Source: Voacanga thouarsii (taxonomy: Eukaryota > Streptophyta > Magnoliopsida > Gentianales > Apocynaceae). From it: a stretch of 64,000 nucleotides of DNA. How positions within the stretch are numbered: the stretch's first letter is position 1; every line of letters begins with the position of its first letter. The notes beneath the pieces are model-generated. The model saw nothing but the letters and a program-made list of their open reading frames with translations. It did no database searches and was not told where the DNA came from. Shown here in pieces: positions 11,237 to 22,914 of the stretch. Where the stretch lies: positions 434,001-498,000 of the forward strand of contig JANUWF010001625.1 in NCBI GenBank assembly GCA_026120185.1, in the 5' to 3' direction. The translations under genes and the position numbers were made by a program.

Positions 11237-11481
11237 TCTTGTTCTTATTTTCTCTCTAAAAATATTTTCCTATTCAATCCTCAAGCCATCACCCTTTTTC
11301 CACCTCAAGCAAAAATTACCATTTTGCCCTTCTCACTCAATAATTATAATCAAGCCTCTAGACTATAAAACACAAATTCAATGCACATAAAATCATATAA
11401 AAATATATTTAAACATGCAATGAAATATGATATGCATCCCAACCCCCTTACTCTAAGGTTGGTTTTGACTAGGGTTTCACA

Positions 11482-12194
11482 TATAGACTATGGGTACTTG
11501 TCATACAAGTAAAATTGAGTTCTTAGTTGTTTGATAGGACTAGGCATTTCATCAAGGCAAGGCTATTATGCCATGATTTCCAACGAGGAATGGTTTATCT
11601 TAATTCAGTGAGTAGTTCACTCACATCATTGGCATAAACGTATTTCGAGTAGTAGTGGTCTCTTATAAGGTACTACGATTATATAGACTAGACTATTACT
11701 ACGACAACGTGGACAGATAACTTCATACTTGAGTATGAGTTGGTGGTTTAGCGAAGCTAGAGTTTTATTCTTTGATATATGTTGGGTAAGATTTCTTTTG
11801 TGAGATTAATATCCTTATATATTGGGCATATTATTCCAGTTAGATAAGATAGACTCATGTAATAGAGTTTCTATGCTTCATTTAGTGAAATTAAATCACC
11901 CCTTTTTGATTGTCTAGGATTATTGAATAATACAGGGCCCTATGAATGTGGCTGTAGAATGTGTGCATTTGGGTAGCTTCCAATGATAAGCAAGTATGTT
12001 TAAGTGAGTCATAGATTATCAGACCAGAGATCTAAGGATGGTAGATGTCTTTGAGGTGGTTGTTAGTACATTTATCCTGTCTCATTGATGGCTATCAAAT
12101 ATAGGGATATTTCTGTTATTTCACCTATTGGTCGGAGACATTACTTTAGTAATATTATTTTTAGGGTCAATATTTCCATATGGTAATAGACGGG
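11482..12194 (+). repeat. Copia LTR, left half (plus strand)
   Basis: Reverse-complement similarity to the copia LTR at 37425-39261, for example 11880-11925 against the AATCACAAGGGGGTGATTT region near 38650-38680. It starts about 220 bases into the LTR, because the Tekay LTR occupies the left side. It stops at 12194 where the B array starts and resumes at 35367. It is the oldest layer visible here. Confidence 0.75.
12190..12194. other. Target site duplication ACGGG (left, B array)
   Basis: ACGGG precedes the LTR start at 12195 and ATGGG follows the LTR end at 35361. The single difference is C/T in a CpG. Joining the two flanks restores a continuous copia LTR. Confidence 0.75.
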
Positions 12195-14147
12195 TGAAAG
12201 GGGTTAAAATAATTATTATTTTCCTAGTCATTTGAAGCTAATTTGAGACACTTTTAATACAATAACTAGTTATATTCTTTCATATTTGATATTTCAATTG
12301 TAAAAATACTCTTTTCAAAATTTATGCAAGAATAGGTGAAATTTGGAGGTAATTGTGTATTCTTGCAATCCAGACACAGCACCAAGCTAAAAACATGGAC
12401 TTGGTGCCGGTCCTCTACTGGAAGAACAAAGGGACGCGAAATTTATTGAACAACTAAAGCAATTGCAATTGGAAATTGGGATTGAAAAGGCAACAATGGC
12501 TCAAGGAGGATGGCCGGCTCATAGCATGAAAATAAACAAAGAACAAAAGGAAGCAAAAGCATTAAAAGAAATTAGAGGCACAGCTAAGCAAACAAAGCAA
12601 CAGTAATAAAGAAAAGAACAAATTCAGTAGGCCCAACAAAACAAAGAAATAATGTAAAAGAAAAAAGGACAAAAATTTTATCATGCAACGGCACAGTTGG
12701 TGGCTCGGGTAAGCCGACCATAAAGAGAGGAGACTAGATCAACAAGAAGAAGCACAAAGATCCGTGTGGCTTGGATTGTAGCTCAATTGAGCCAATGCAA
12801 GGAAAGTGACTCAATTGAGCCGACACAACTAAGAAAAGAGGAAGATTTCAGATGGTTTAGTGAAGTGGTTTGCGGCTTCGGTGGCTTTCGTACGGTTCAA
12901 TTAAGCCAAGGCAAGAAGAAATTTGATTTCAGTGGCTTGGAGGTTTGCGGCTCAATTGAGCAGATGCAAATTCAAAAATGGCTCGACAGCAAAGAAATTT
13001 TAGTGGCTCAATTGAAGCCAATTTCAATTTAAGAAAGTATAACTTCAGTGCATGCGACAAAGGCAAAATCAAAAGCCCAATTCTTTCAAATTAAAGAAGG
13101 TGGACCTTTTGTTTGTATTTAGGTTTTTAGTGTAGAATTTCAATTAGTAATCCTTTTTTGTTTTGGATTTTTAGGAAATTACTTCTTCTTTAATTAAGAT
13201 TCTTTTAGGAACTTTGTAAGTCTATAAATAAAGGCCAATTACCTTAGAAAATGGGGCAGGGGCATGCAGTAGAGACTTAGATATATTTTAGAATGCATGA
13301 CCAACAATTTCTCGGGAAAAATATTTCAAAGAGGATTGTTCAAAGGGAGTCTTCAAGAAAGAATAAAGAGACTTATCTATGAGTGATTTCTTTTCTCTTT
13401 GTCTTCTTTTTCTTTAGCAATGATGTATTCAATAATGTCATTGTAATTTAAGAATATTTTGGAATTCATGATTATGTGTTAATATACTTATTTGATCAAT
13501 TCTGTGTCATCTTTGGTATTTGATTACTTAATTTTATTAGTTATTGATGCGAGTTCTTCTAATTAACTTGAGATGAAGATGTTAGCAGTTTCATTGCATT
13601 GATTTTGTATTTGTCTAATCTTAATAGACTTGAGCGATAAAGTTACGGTTATAAAACTAAGTGATCCAAGATTCGTTGATTTCCCCTCGAGCAAAGAGTT
13701 ATTAGCTAATTTCATGTTTATAAGGAATTGAAGCCTAATGCATATTTTGGTTAGGATTAGCTTGATTGGCACATATGCTAATATAATCGAAATATAGGAT
13801 TCCATGAATTGGGACATGAAGTGGGATTTATCAAAGTAGAATCATGACTTCTGAGATGATTAAGTTTTACTTTATATTCCTTCATGAGGCCTAGATGATA
13901 ATTAGTTGAGAGAATTGTTAATTGGTTCATTGTGATGTTTTCTAGGATACTTGTGTAAATTGCATAAACCTATACCCATGAGTTGTATATGTGTGTTTTT
14001 TTTCTTTTGATTCTTTTCTCACCTTGTTTGGGTCAATTAAATAATGAATGAAAAGTGATTAGTGTGTACATGTTGCTCTGTGGAACGACACTCGTTAATT
14101 CCCTGAACTATGCTTTCGATGAGTATACTTCTTCACATATGTATTTT
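12195..14147 (+). repeat. B array LTR 1 (3' end missing)
   Basis: Begins TGAAAGGGGTTAAAAT, a variant of TGATAGGGTTAAAAT. It runs in parallel with the LTR at 33316-35361 up to CATATGTATTTT near 14147 and then passes straight into internal sequence. It contains repeats of the palindrome CTCAATTGAG (12782, 12810, 12951) and a TATA box at 13223. Confidence 0.82.
13223..13230 (+). promoter_or_regulatory. TATA box of B LTR 1
   Basis: TATAAATA followed by AAGGCCAATTACC, kept at the same place in the other B LTRs (17376, 30319, 34348). It likely marks the U3/R promoter. Confidence 0.65.
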
Positions 14148-16337
14148 AGTTGTACCAGCACCACAAATAAAAAATTATTTATCCATTTGTTCCGTTTCCC
14201 TTCTTCTTTTCTTCCAAAATTTTTCCTATTTTCTCTTTTTCTTCTTATTTCCTTTTTCCCTAGTTTTATTGTTTATTTCTCTTGTTTGTCTTGTTCTTTC
14301 TTGATTTTTTTTTTCCAATTCCTCCAGAATGATACATTCGTTTCACTTTTTCCCCTCATTTCCTTCGCCTTCATCTTCCCTTTCTTCTTTTGTACATTGA
14401 TCTACTTCTTCTATATATTATCCCCCATGAATTCAAAATTTTAAAGCTCATACGTTGGGGAATACATTGATCGAAAAACTCTATTCACGTTAAGGTAGAT
14501 TTTACCTCTTGAATTTCTTGGCATTTTGTATATGTGTTTTTCAGGAAAAATTTACTAGACATGGACATATCCTTGTTGCATATATTTGGTGGGAGAAAAT
14601 TGCATAGAATGGATTGTAAGTCTTGTGATTGTTTCTAAATGTGAGCTACGTATTTTTTTTCTAATTTTTTGCCAATCTGGAAATCTTGGAAAATAGAACC
14701 TCCATGTGATATTTTGTTGTGATGAATGAAGTTGGTTGACATTATGCTTTTGCTATCCATGTTGGATATTCTCCTTGTTTTTCTTGAGCATCAAAAGTTT
14801 GGAAAAGTTCTTTACTAAATAGAGAGCCATGTCCAAAGGTTGAGATAAGAAGCATCTCGTGATCTATTTAGAGGTCATGCTGGTCCATTTGGTGGTCCTA
14901 TTGGACAATCTAGGAGGCCCATTTGGACGCTCTACTTCGAGGGGGACTTAAAGGCTTTAACTTTCTATTTTCTTTTGCCCTTGATTTTTCTTTTCTGTCA
15001 GTTACTCTTTAGGATTTTACTTGTGTGTTTCTTTTTCTTTTTGTAGGTTTATGTCACTGGCAATAATTCTTCCAACTTCTTGAAGAATGCACATCTTTTT
15101 TCATGGAACTAATCTGCCTTGGGGAGCATTATTTTGTTTGACCTCTTTGCATTCATGGCCCCTTAGTTATGCTTTAGTGTGATATTTTAGGCCATTAAGG
15201 ATAATGTCCAATTTAAATGTGGGGTAGAGATTTAATATTTTCTCAACTACATCTTTGTGATTTTCAAATGGATTTTCAATGATATATGTTTTAATTGTTG
15301 AAATTGTTCAAATTTTGGAAATTGAAAGAATGAAGATTTGGAGCTAAATTGAGCTTATTTGTTTATAATGAAGTTATGATTTTTTTTTTATTTTTTTTAC
15401 TTTGGATATGAATTTGTCATTTGTGACGGTTTGATTTTATTTAAAAAGGAAAACTTGTGCATTAAGTTGAATTTTGCTATGTGTTGAGAATTTAAGTTAA
15501 CCTTGGTTATATTCGATATTTAAGTTTTATTTTATTCTTTGAGTTTGAACATTGATGATATGATGAAATATGGGAAGAGTTGATGATTAATTCTTGTATT
15601 ATGGATTTAAAATTTGCTTGACTTTGAGTTTTGAATAAGGAATATAAGAAAAAAAATTGAGTTGAAAAATAAAATGTGAGATGAAAAGCATTGAGTTGAA
15701 AAAAAATAATGCTCTTACTTTTTATCTTTGAAGATCTTTTGCTGAAAAAGGGGTCAACATGGGGAGAAGTAGCAAGTGTATTCAGTGCACTCTCTTAAGG
15801 CTATCCCGAAGTCAAAAAGGCAAGAAAGAGCAAAGAAAAAATGGTGAAAATTGCTAGAGAAAAAAAAGGATGAGTGTTGACTATAAAGGGGGCAAATACG
15901 GTGTGTGGTGAGAAATTCATTCACTTGAGGCTATCAATTCCCAAAGTCACAAAAAAAAAAAACAAAAAATAAAAATAAGAGTGGAGTGTTTTCCTAGTTT
16001 CACTGACTTATGTTTGGTAAATTTGAGTTAATGCTTGAATTGATAAAATGATTTGACGTGTATGATTTTTGTTACCTTTGTTTTTGCTCGGGGAGTGGAA
16101 TAATTTTCTTGTACTAGATATAAACTTGTTTAACTTAAATTTGATGGTCTTAGGATTATTCGATTTAATGCAAGAGTTTACAAAGATTTTTAAAGGGTAA
16201 ATGAATAATACTTTTTTATCTAAGGTCGAAAAAGATTTTGACATGCTATTGATGAATATGAAAAGAAATAAATTGTTTTGAGCGCTTTGTTCAAGTATTA
16301 ACTTGTGGACAAATAAAGATTCAAGTGTAAGGGTATG
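14148..16337 (+). other. B array internal region 1, non-coding
   Basis: It starts with a pyrimidine-rich block (14180-14440), continues through AT-rich sequence and ends in a purine-rich LTR-proximal segment (CAAGTGTAAGGGTATG). A GTGTGGGG-like tract at about 15215-15230 follows the 'ATTAAGGATAATGTCC' block. The ORF at 14055-14444 is Phe/Ser/Leu-rich because the strand is C/T-rich; no known domain. Confidence 0.75.
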
Positions 16338-17375
16338 TGATAGAGTTAAAATCATCGTTATTTTCCTAGTTCTTTGAGACTAATTTGAGACATTTTTAAT
16401 CTAATAACTAGACATATTATTTCATATTTGATATTTCACTTATAAAAATACTATTCAAAAATTTTATGAAAAATAGGTGAAATTTGGAGTTAAGTGTGTA
16501 TTCTTGCAGTCCAGACGCAACACCAAGCCAAAACGATGGACCTCACGCCAGTCCTCTACTTGAAGAACACAGGGATGTGGAATTGATGGAATAGAGGAAG
16601 CAATTGCAATTGAAAATTGGGATTGAAATGGAAACAATGGCTCAAGAAGGACAGCTGTCTCACGGCTTGAAAAGAAACAAAGAACAAAGGAAAGCAGAAA
16701 GGACAAAGTAGTAGAAAAAGAAATAAGAGGCATGGCTAAGTAGACGAAGCAACAACAACAAAGAAAAGAACAAATTCGGCGGCCCCAAGAACAAGGAAGA
16801 AATAAACTAAAAGGAAAAAGGACAAAAATATTATCTTGCTGCAGCTCAGTTGGTGGCTTGAGTAAGCCGAGCACAAAGAAAGGAGCCTAGCTCACTTGAA
16901 AGAAGCATAAAGATCGGTGTGGCTTAGATTGCGGCTCAATTGAGCCGAAACAAGGAAAACATATCAATGAGCCAACACAATAAAGAAAAGAGGAAGATTT
17001 CGGTTGGTTTTGTGAAGTGGTGTGCGGCTTCGATGGCTTTCGCAAGGCTCAATTGAGCTGATGCAAGAAGAAATTTGATTTTGGTAGCTTGGAGGTTTGC
17101 AGCTCAAATGAGCCGATGCAAATTCAAAAGTGGCTCAGCAGCAAAGAAATTTTAGTGACACAATTGAAGCCAATTTCAATTCAAGAAAGGAAAACTTCAG
17201 TGCATACGACAAAGGTAAAATCAAAAGCCCAATTCTTTCAAATTAAAGGAGGTGAACCCTTTGTTTGTATTTAGATTTTTATTGTATAATTTCAATTACT
17301 AATCCTTTTTTGTTAAGGATTTTTAGGGAAAATACTTCTTCTTTAATTAACATTCTTTTAGGAACTTTGTAAGCC

Positions 17376-17383
17376 TATAAATA
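17376..17383 (+). promoter_or_regulatory. TATA box of B LTR 2
   Basis: TATAAATA in the conserved context seen in all four B LTRs. Confidence 0.65.
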
Positions 17384-17787
17384 AGGGCCAATTACCTTTG
17401 AAAATGGGAGGGGGCGCACAGTAGAGACATAGATATACTTTAGAATGCATGACCAATATTTTCTCGAGAAAAATATTTCAAGGAGGATTGTTCAAAGGGA
17501 GTCTTCAGGAAAGAGGAATGTGACTTGTCTATGAGTGATTCCTTTTCTCTTTGTTTTCTTTTACTTTAGCAATGATGTATTCAATAATTTCATTGTAATT
17601 TAACATTATTTTGGGATTCATGATTGTTTGTTAATATACTTATTTGATAAATTCTTTGTCATTTTTGGTATTTGATTACATCATTTCATTGGGTATTGAT
17701 GCGAATTCTTCTAATTGACTTGAGATGAAGATGCTAGCAGTTTCATTGCATTTATTTTGTATTTGTCTATTCTTAATGGACTTGAGC

Positions 17788-17825
17788 GACGAAGTCAAGA
17801 TTATAGGACGAAGTCAAGATTATAG
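17788..17825. repeat. 19-bp direct tandem duplication
   Basis: Two perfect copies of GACGAAGTCAAGATTATAG, followed by a third partial GACGAAGT. The other B LTRs have a single copy. Confidence 0.9.
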
Positions 17826-18317
17826 GACGAAGTGATCAAAGATTAGTTGATTTTGCCTCGACCAAAGAGTTATTAGCTAAATTCATGTTTATAAGGAATT
17901 GAGCCTAATGCATATTTTGGTTAGGATTTTCTTGATTGGAAAATTTGCTAATATAATCAAAATATAGGATTCCATGGATTGGGACATGAAGTGGGATTTA
18001 TCTAAGTCGAATGATGACTTGTGAGACGATTAAGTTTTACTTTATATTGCTTCATGATGCCTAGATGATAATTAGTTGAGAGAATTGCTAATTGGTTCAT
18101 TGCGATGTTTTCTAGGGTACTTGTGTAAATTGTATAAACCTATAGCCATGAGCTGTATATGTGTATTTTTTTTTCTTCTAATTCTTTTCTCACCTTATTT
18201 GGGTAAGTTAAATAATGAATGAAAAGTGATTAGTGTGTACTTGTTCCTTCGAGGAACGATACTCATTAATTCTCTTACTATGCTTGCGATTTGTACACTT
18301 CTTTACATGTGTATTTT

Positions 18318-18752
18318 AGTTGTACCAGCACCACAGAAAAAAAATTATTTTTCTATTTGTTCCATTTCCCTTTTTCTTTTCTTCCTAAAATTTTCCTATT
18401 TTGTGTTTTTCTTCTTGTTTCCTTTTTCCCAAGTTTTAGAGTTTGTTTCTCTTGTTTGTCTTGTTCTTTTTTTATTTTTTTTCCAATTCCTCCTGAGTGA
18501 TACATTCGTTTCTCTTTTTTCCCTCATTTCCTGTGCCTTCATCTTCCGCTTCTTCTTCTCCATATTGATTTACGTCTTCTTTAAATTATCACCCATGAAT
18601 TCAAAATTTTAAAGCTCAAACGTTGGGGAATACATTGGTCGAAAAACTCTCTTCCTGTTACGGTAGATTTTACCCTCTTGAATTTCTTGGCATTTTGTAT
18701 ATGTTTTTTTGAGGAAAATTTTGCTAGACATGGACATCTCCTTGTTGTGTTT
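18318..18752 (+). other. B array internal region 2, left part
   Basis: The same pyrimidine-rich start as internal 1, interrupted at 18752/18758 by the family A element. It continues at 27528. The ORF at 18226-18612 is a counterpart of the spurious frame in internal 1. Confidence 0.8.
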
Positions 18753-18757
18753 ATTAC
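18753..18757. other. Target site duplication ATTAC (left, element A)
   Basis: ATTAC directly precedes the 5' LTR and is repeated exactly at 27523-27527 after the 3' LTR. Confidence 0.9.
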
Positions 18758-20282
18758 TAATAGGGTCTAAATTAGTCATATTTTTCCTAGTTATTTGTCG
18801 CTCTTTGTTGATACATTATGTTCAATAACTAGTCATACTCCTTCATATTTGAGATTTCACCATTGGAAAGGTATTTTGGGCATTATTTCCGATTTTAGGG
18901 GTAAAAGAAAGCAAAAACGTCACAAAACAGAATAGAGGCGGCGCCGGCTAGACTAGAGGAACTGGCTCCGGCCATGTGCTAATGGCACAAACTTCTAGGT
19001 GATGAAAATTTGTTGGAATGAGACCGGAGCAGAATGGAACCGCCGCTGGCTCCAGTAGCTAAGGCGGCGCCAGCAACACTCTGGATAACAGTGCTTGGAA
19101 ATCAAGAAAAAATCGGTGAACAACGGGAGAAACAGAACACAACTGGCGCTGGCTCCAGAAGCCAAGGTGGCGCCTGCTATGCTCTAAGGAAAAGATAGAG
19201 CTTTGATTTTTGCACGCGGTTTTTGGTAATCTGTGTAGTTTTAGTATCTTCCTACTTCTACTCGACCAAAAACATAACACTAACGAGTTTAGGCACTTCC
19301 TATGACTATAAATAGAAGAAAAACACAAGAGAAAAGGGGAAAATTCATAGATTATCATAGAAAATCACTCTAATCAAATGAGGAATTCTTCAATCAGTGA
19401 GGGTTGTGCAAGAAGGTCTTCAATGGAAGAAGGAGGCTTGTCTATGAGTGCTTTCTTTTACTTTGTTTTCTTTTTCTTAAACAATTATATGTTAATTGTT
19501 TTATTGTAATTTGACATTGTTTTTATATTCATGGTTTTTAGAGTTATTTGACCTTTTGATTAATTGGTTTTTTTCTTGGTATTACATTACTTGTGCTTAT
19601 TCCGAGATTAATTGGTTGTTTCTTTCTTTTAACTTGCTTGGAAAAGGGGTTGATGGTAGTTTCAATTCATTAATTTCAAATTTGTTTTCTCTTAACTTGC
19701 TTGGAAAAGAGGTTAATTGCTAAGAACTGGTAATTAAAGGTTAATTAATGTCTGTTAGGAACGGATTCATTGGTTAATTTCATGTTTTAAGTTTGTCAAG
19801 AATGAAAATTTAATCAAGGACTATGTTTAATTCATCTTTTGGGTGGAGTAGTTGAGACATGAATGTGATTCTAATTTATGTAGAAGGTAGTGATTTCATG
19901 GATTGGAAAAGAAGTGAATATATGTTAATCCTTCATGATGCCAAGAGAATAATTAGTTATAATAATGATTAGGTATTTTAAGCTCATGTTTGTCAAAACA
20001 ATGATTTGAGTTACATACTTCTCCATCCTTGACATGTATATATATTTATTTTATTTTGTTTTATTTTATTTCTTTTTCACTTTATTGAGTTAGTTAAACA
20101 ATGAGAGAAAAGTGATTAATGTTTAATTGTTCCTAGAGGATCGACACTCGTTCGAACCCTATGCTATGTTAATGATGAGTACGCTTGCTCATATGTATAA
20201 TTTGGGGTTAACGTTTTAATTTACCTTGATTGGGAATGTGCTTAATTTATATATGATTTTTATACCTAAATAAATACGCATA
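18758..20282 (+). repeat. Element A 5' LTR
   Basis: Starts TAATAGGG (TG changed to TA) and ends AAATACGCATA before the primer site. It aligns along its length with 25996-27522. It contains GC-rich GGCGCC-type blocks at 18936-18972, 19037-19075 and 19141-19178 and a TATA box at 19307. Confidence 0.92.
19307..19314 (+). promoter_or_regulatory. TATA box of element A 5' LTR
   Basis: TATAAATA, with an identical box at 26546-26553 in the 3' LTR. Confidence 0.7.
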
Positions 20283-20289
20283 AAGTTTT

Positions 20290-20307
20290 TGGCCCCGTTG
20301 CTAGGGA
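20290..20307 (+). other. Primer binding site, tRNA-Asp type
   Basis: TGGCCCCGTTGCTAGGGA lies 7 bases after the LTR. It matches the complement of the 3' end of plant tRNA-Asp (TGGCGCCGTTGCCGGGGA) except at three positions. This is the primer typical of Athila/Tat elements. Confidence 0.85.
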
Positions 20308-20524
20308 ACAATGTCATGAAAGGTTAGATTTTGTTGATTTAACCATGTAATATGTAAATATGTACAATTGTTCTTTGCACAAAAAGGTGCTATCTTTTGT
20401 ATTTTGTGTATTTGTGTATACCCTTGAAAACTAACCTACTAACTTTGACTATGTTCTATTAACTAACTTTATATTCTTTTAATTTTGTTTTAATCAGGAA
20501 TTCTGTTATGTAACTTGCTTCTTG

Positions 20525-20544
20525 TTTTTTTTTTTTTTTTTTTT
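20525..20544. repeat. Poly(T) run before gag
   Basis: Twenty T residues followed by AG. A polypyrimidine run plus AG just ahead of the gag ATG could look like a splice acceptor, but no donor was identified. Confidence 0.85.
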
Positions 20545-20562
20545 AGGTGTTATCTGTGGTAC

Positions 20563-21920
20563 ATGACTCGAAAATCCGAAGGTAAGATAGTCAATTTTGA
20601 CCCTGAAATTGAAAGGACACTATCAAAGATCCGCCGGACAATCCAAAGGAACTTGATCATCGAAATGGATAGTGCTCAAAAGAATAATGCTGGAAATAGG
20701 AGGGTTACGGATGACTTTGTGAAACATGCAATCTCGGGCACGGGCTCAAGTATTACTAGGCCTAGGGTGGAAACAAATAACTTTGAAATAAAGCCCAATA
20801 TTATCTAGATGGTTCAAAAATGGTTCAATTTGATGGGCTACTTGAAGAAGATCCCAATGCTCATTTAGCTAGTTTCCTTGAGATTTGTGATACTGTTAAG
20901 ATTAATGGTGTTTCTATGGATGCCATAAAATTAAGACTTTTTTCTATTTTCTTTGAGGGATGGAGCCAAATCTTGATTAAAATCTTTACCTACAGGTTCA
21001 ATCAGTACTTGGAATGCTCTAGCTGAAAAATTTCTAGCAAAATATTTTTCTCTAGCTAGGACAGCCAAACTTAGGAACAAGATATTTGCCTTCCAATAAT
21101 TGGATTATGAGCCCTTATATGAAAGTTAGGAAAGATTCAAGGAGATGCTGAGAAAATGCCCACACCACGGATTTGAGCTAGGAATGTAGATGCTCATCTT
21201 TTTGAATGGCCTCACGTTCGCAATACGTCAAGTGGTGGACTCGTCTGTAGGGGGTTCCATCAATCATAAGTCCCCGGAACAGGTATTTGAATTTATTGAA
21301 AATCTGGCTTCTAATAACTATTCTTGGGGAACTACAACTCATGTGCAAGGAGTACCCAAAGTGGATGCTATGGCTACATGGGAAGCTAAGGTGGACACCT
21401 TAACTTAAAAGATGGAACAAATGGTTATGCCACAAGGCTAGGTATTTAGTGTAAATTGTGATATCTTTGGAGAGGGATACCCAAATCATGAATGCCAAAA
21501 CACAGGGTCACTCTAAGAAACCTTGGAATAAGCGGCCTTTGCAAGTAATGTCCGGTCAAATAACAACCCTTATAGCTCTACCTATAATCCTAGTTCGAGA
21601 AATTACCCTAATTTCTCTTGGAGCAATGGAAATCAACCTAGGCAGGGCTCTTTCAATTTTGGAGAAAATAAAAGGAAATAAAAGGAACAATAAGGCAGAA
21701 CCTTCAAAGCCACCATTGGACAAATTGATTGGCCAATTGGTAAGTGCAATAGAGACTAAGTTCCAAGGGATCGATGTGACAACAAGGAACCTAGAGGCCT
21801 CTATGCACAACATGGAATACTAAATTGGTCAACTAGCCAAAATACTGGGAGATCGTCAAGCTAGGGCAGTGCTAGGAAACACTGAGGAAAATCCACGAGA
21901 CCAAAGCCGTGGAAAACATT
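20563..21920 (+). pseudogene. Athila-type gag, broken
   Basis: The reading frame starts MTRKSEGKIVNFDPE at 20563. It carries the retrotransposon gag domain: 'EDPNAHLASFLEICDTVKIN', 'GSISTWNALAEKFLAKYF', 'CPHHGF' and 'EFIENLASNNYSW'. Breaks: stop at 20806, frame change near 20820, frame change near 20970, stops at about 21098, 21129 and 21187, and more after 21406. The zinc knuckle at 21457-21495 has lost its second Cys (Phe) and its His (Tyr). The frame ends about 21920, just where Athila elements normally run on into protease and RT. Gag would package element RNA. Confidence 0.87.
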
Positions 21921-22914
21921 AAAGCCATTTTTCTTTTACTTTACTTTTAGTTTCGTGGTTGAGACAATTTTTACTTCTGTCGTTTTGATTGTTTTTCTTG
22001 AATGAGAGTGCATTGTTCATCATTATTATGTCTTCATTATTTTGATTGAAAAAAAAAAATGAAAACCGGACAGAAGGGAGGCAGCGCCGGCTAGGGCAGA
22101 AGGATCGGCGCCGGTTCCTATCAGGCATCCCACTCCAAATAGACCGTTTTGGCCACTTTTGCTTTCAAAATCTCCAGCTCCTTCTCAAATTCTCTCTAAC
22201 CCGCACCGACTTCACCTCCCCACTTCCCAATTTTGATTTTTCAACTCCTAGTCACTTCTATGACATCTATCTATATCTCTTTTATTGATCCTACGGATAA
22301 AAAATCTCAAAATCTTCCATTTTTCATAACAACCTCACCTTCAATCCACAAGAAAAGAGCTTGGATTTCAACAAAAAGCTTACATCTTTTGCTTACCCTT
22401 GCATACACAAGCACAAATGTTTGATTTTTATTCAATTCCCACGGCTAAAATGGTGAAGATGACTTCTCTACCTTTAGGGGCATGTTTGGCCGAAAATTTG
22501 GATGGTTTATGCTATCTTGAATTGTGCATTACTCCTTGAGCTTTATGATTTTGGATAGATTATGAGTTAATGGTTCTTGGATACTTGATTCATGCACATG
22601 ATCATTAGGAACTTCATGCATATATCTAAGGTTAGAGTTGTGGCTATTTATGATGGTTGAATAATTGCTACATATGGAACTTGAATTGTTTTTCATTTAA
22701 TGCCATGATAATGCCTTCATTCATATGATCATGTATACTTGAAGGCATGGGAGATATTCAGCACATTTATTCATTACAGTGCACTTTATATGTATTCTTG
22801 CAGGTTGTGTTGAGTTGATTGGAGGGTATTGAATTGATTGTTGATTGGAGTGTGATATACAGTGAAGGTGTTTAGGCTTTGTGATTGTGAGATTGGTTAA
22901 GGGTTGAGTAAGAG
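21921..22914 (+). other. Non-coding stretch replacing pol, element A
   Basis: About 1 kb of AT-rich sequence with no RT, RNase H or integrase motif. Two GC-rich palindromic blocks (GCAGCGCCGG at 22081 and GGCGCCGG at 22107-22114) resemble the blocks in the LTR. Short frames here have no recognisable domain. Confidence 0.7.

Larger units (their letters stand above)
1669..11481 (-). mobile_element. Tekay/Del-type Ty3-gypsy chromovirus, decayed
   Basis: A minus-strand element with, in transcription order: long 5' LTR (7117-11481), tRNA-Met-type primer site (7101-7113), leader (6328-7100), gag-pol (6327-1778), polypurine tract (1731-1742) and only 62 bp of the 3' LTR (1669-1730). The order PR-RT-RNase H-IN, with a C-terminal chromodomain, places it in the Ty3/gypsy chromoviruses; long LTRs and the RT context suggest Tekay/Del. 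The 3' LTR is cut where family A sequence begins. The 5' LTR edge at 11481 abuts the middle of a copia LTR, so the element was probably inserted there; a matching target duplication is not available because the other end is lost. Confidence 0.88.
7117..11481 (-). repeat. Tekay 5' LTR (about 4.4 kb)
   Basis: It extends from TGTGAAACCC at 11481 (minus strand) to the sequence next to the primer site. The inner end is approximate by a few bases (7114-7120). The first 62 bases match the 3' LTR remnant at 1669-1730. It is AT-rich, holds a (GA)/(GACA) microsatellite (9464-9518) and a tRNA-like stretch (11166-11236), and has no convincing gene. The open frames inside (for example 9301-9543 and 10332-10529) have no recognisable domain. 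Confidence 0.82.
16338..18317 (+). repeat. B array LTR 2 (3' end missing)
   Basis: Starts TGATAGAGTTAAAATC and ends at the same internal junction as LTR 1. It has CTCAATTGAG at 16935 and 17048, a TATA box at 17376-17383, and a 19-bp tandem duplication at 17788-17825. Confidence 0.82.

Noticed and set aside
14055..14444. Open frame ending SPMNSKF, repeated at 18226-18612 and 31156-31544
   Set aside because: Found at the same place in three units, but the strand is almost pure C/T, so stop codons are rare by composition. The protein is Phe/Ser/Leu-rich with no domain and the start differs among copies.
20525..20546. Splice acceptor before gag of element A
   Set aside because: Poly(T) plus AG has the right look, but no donor site or transcript evidence can be seen; a slipped homopolymer explains it equally well.
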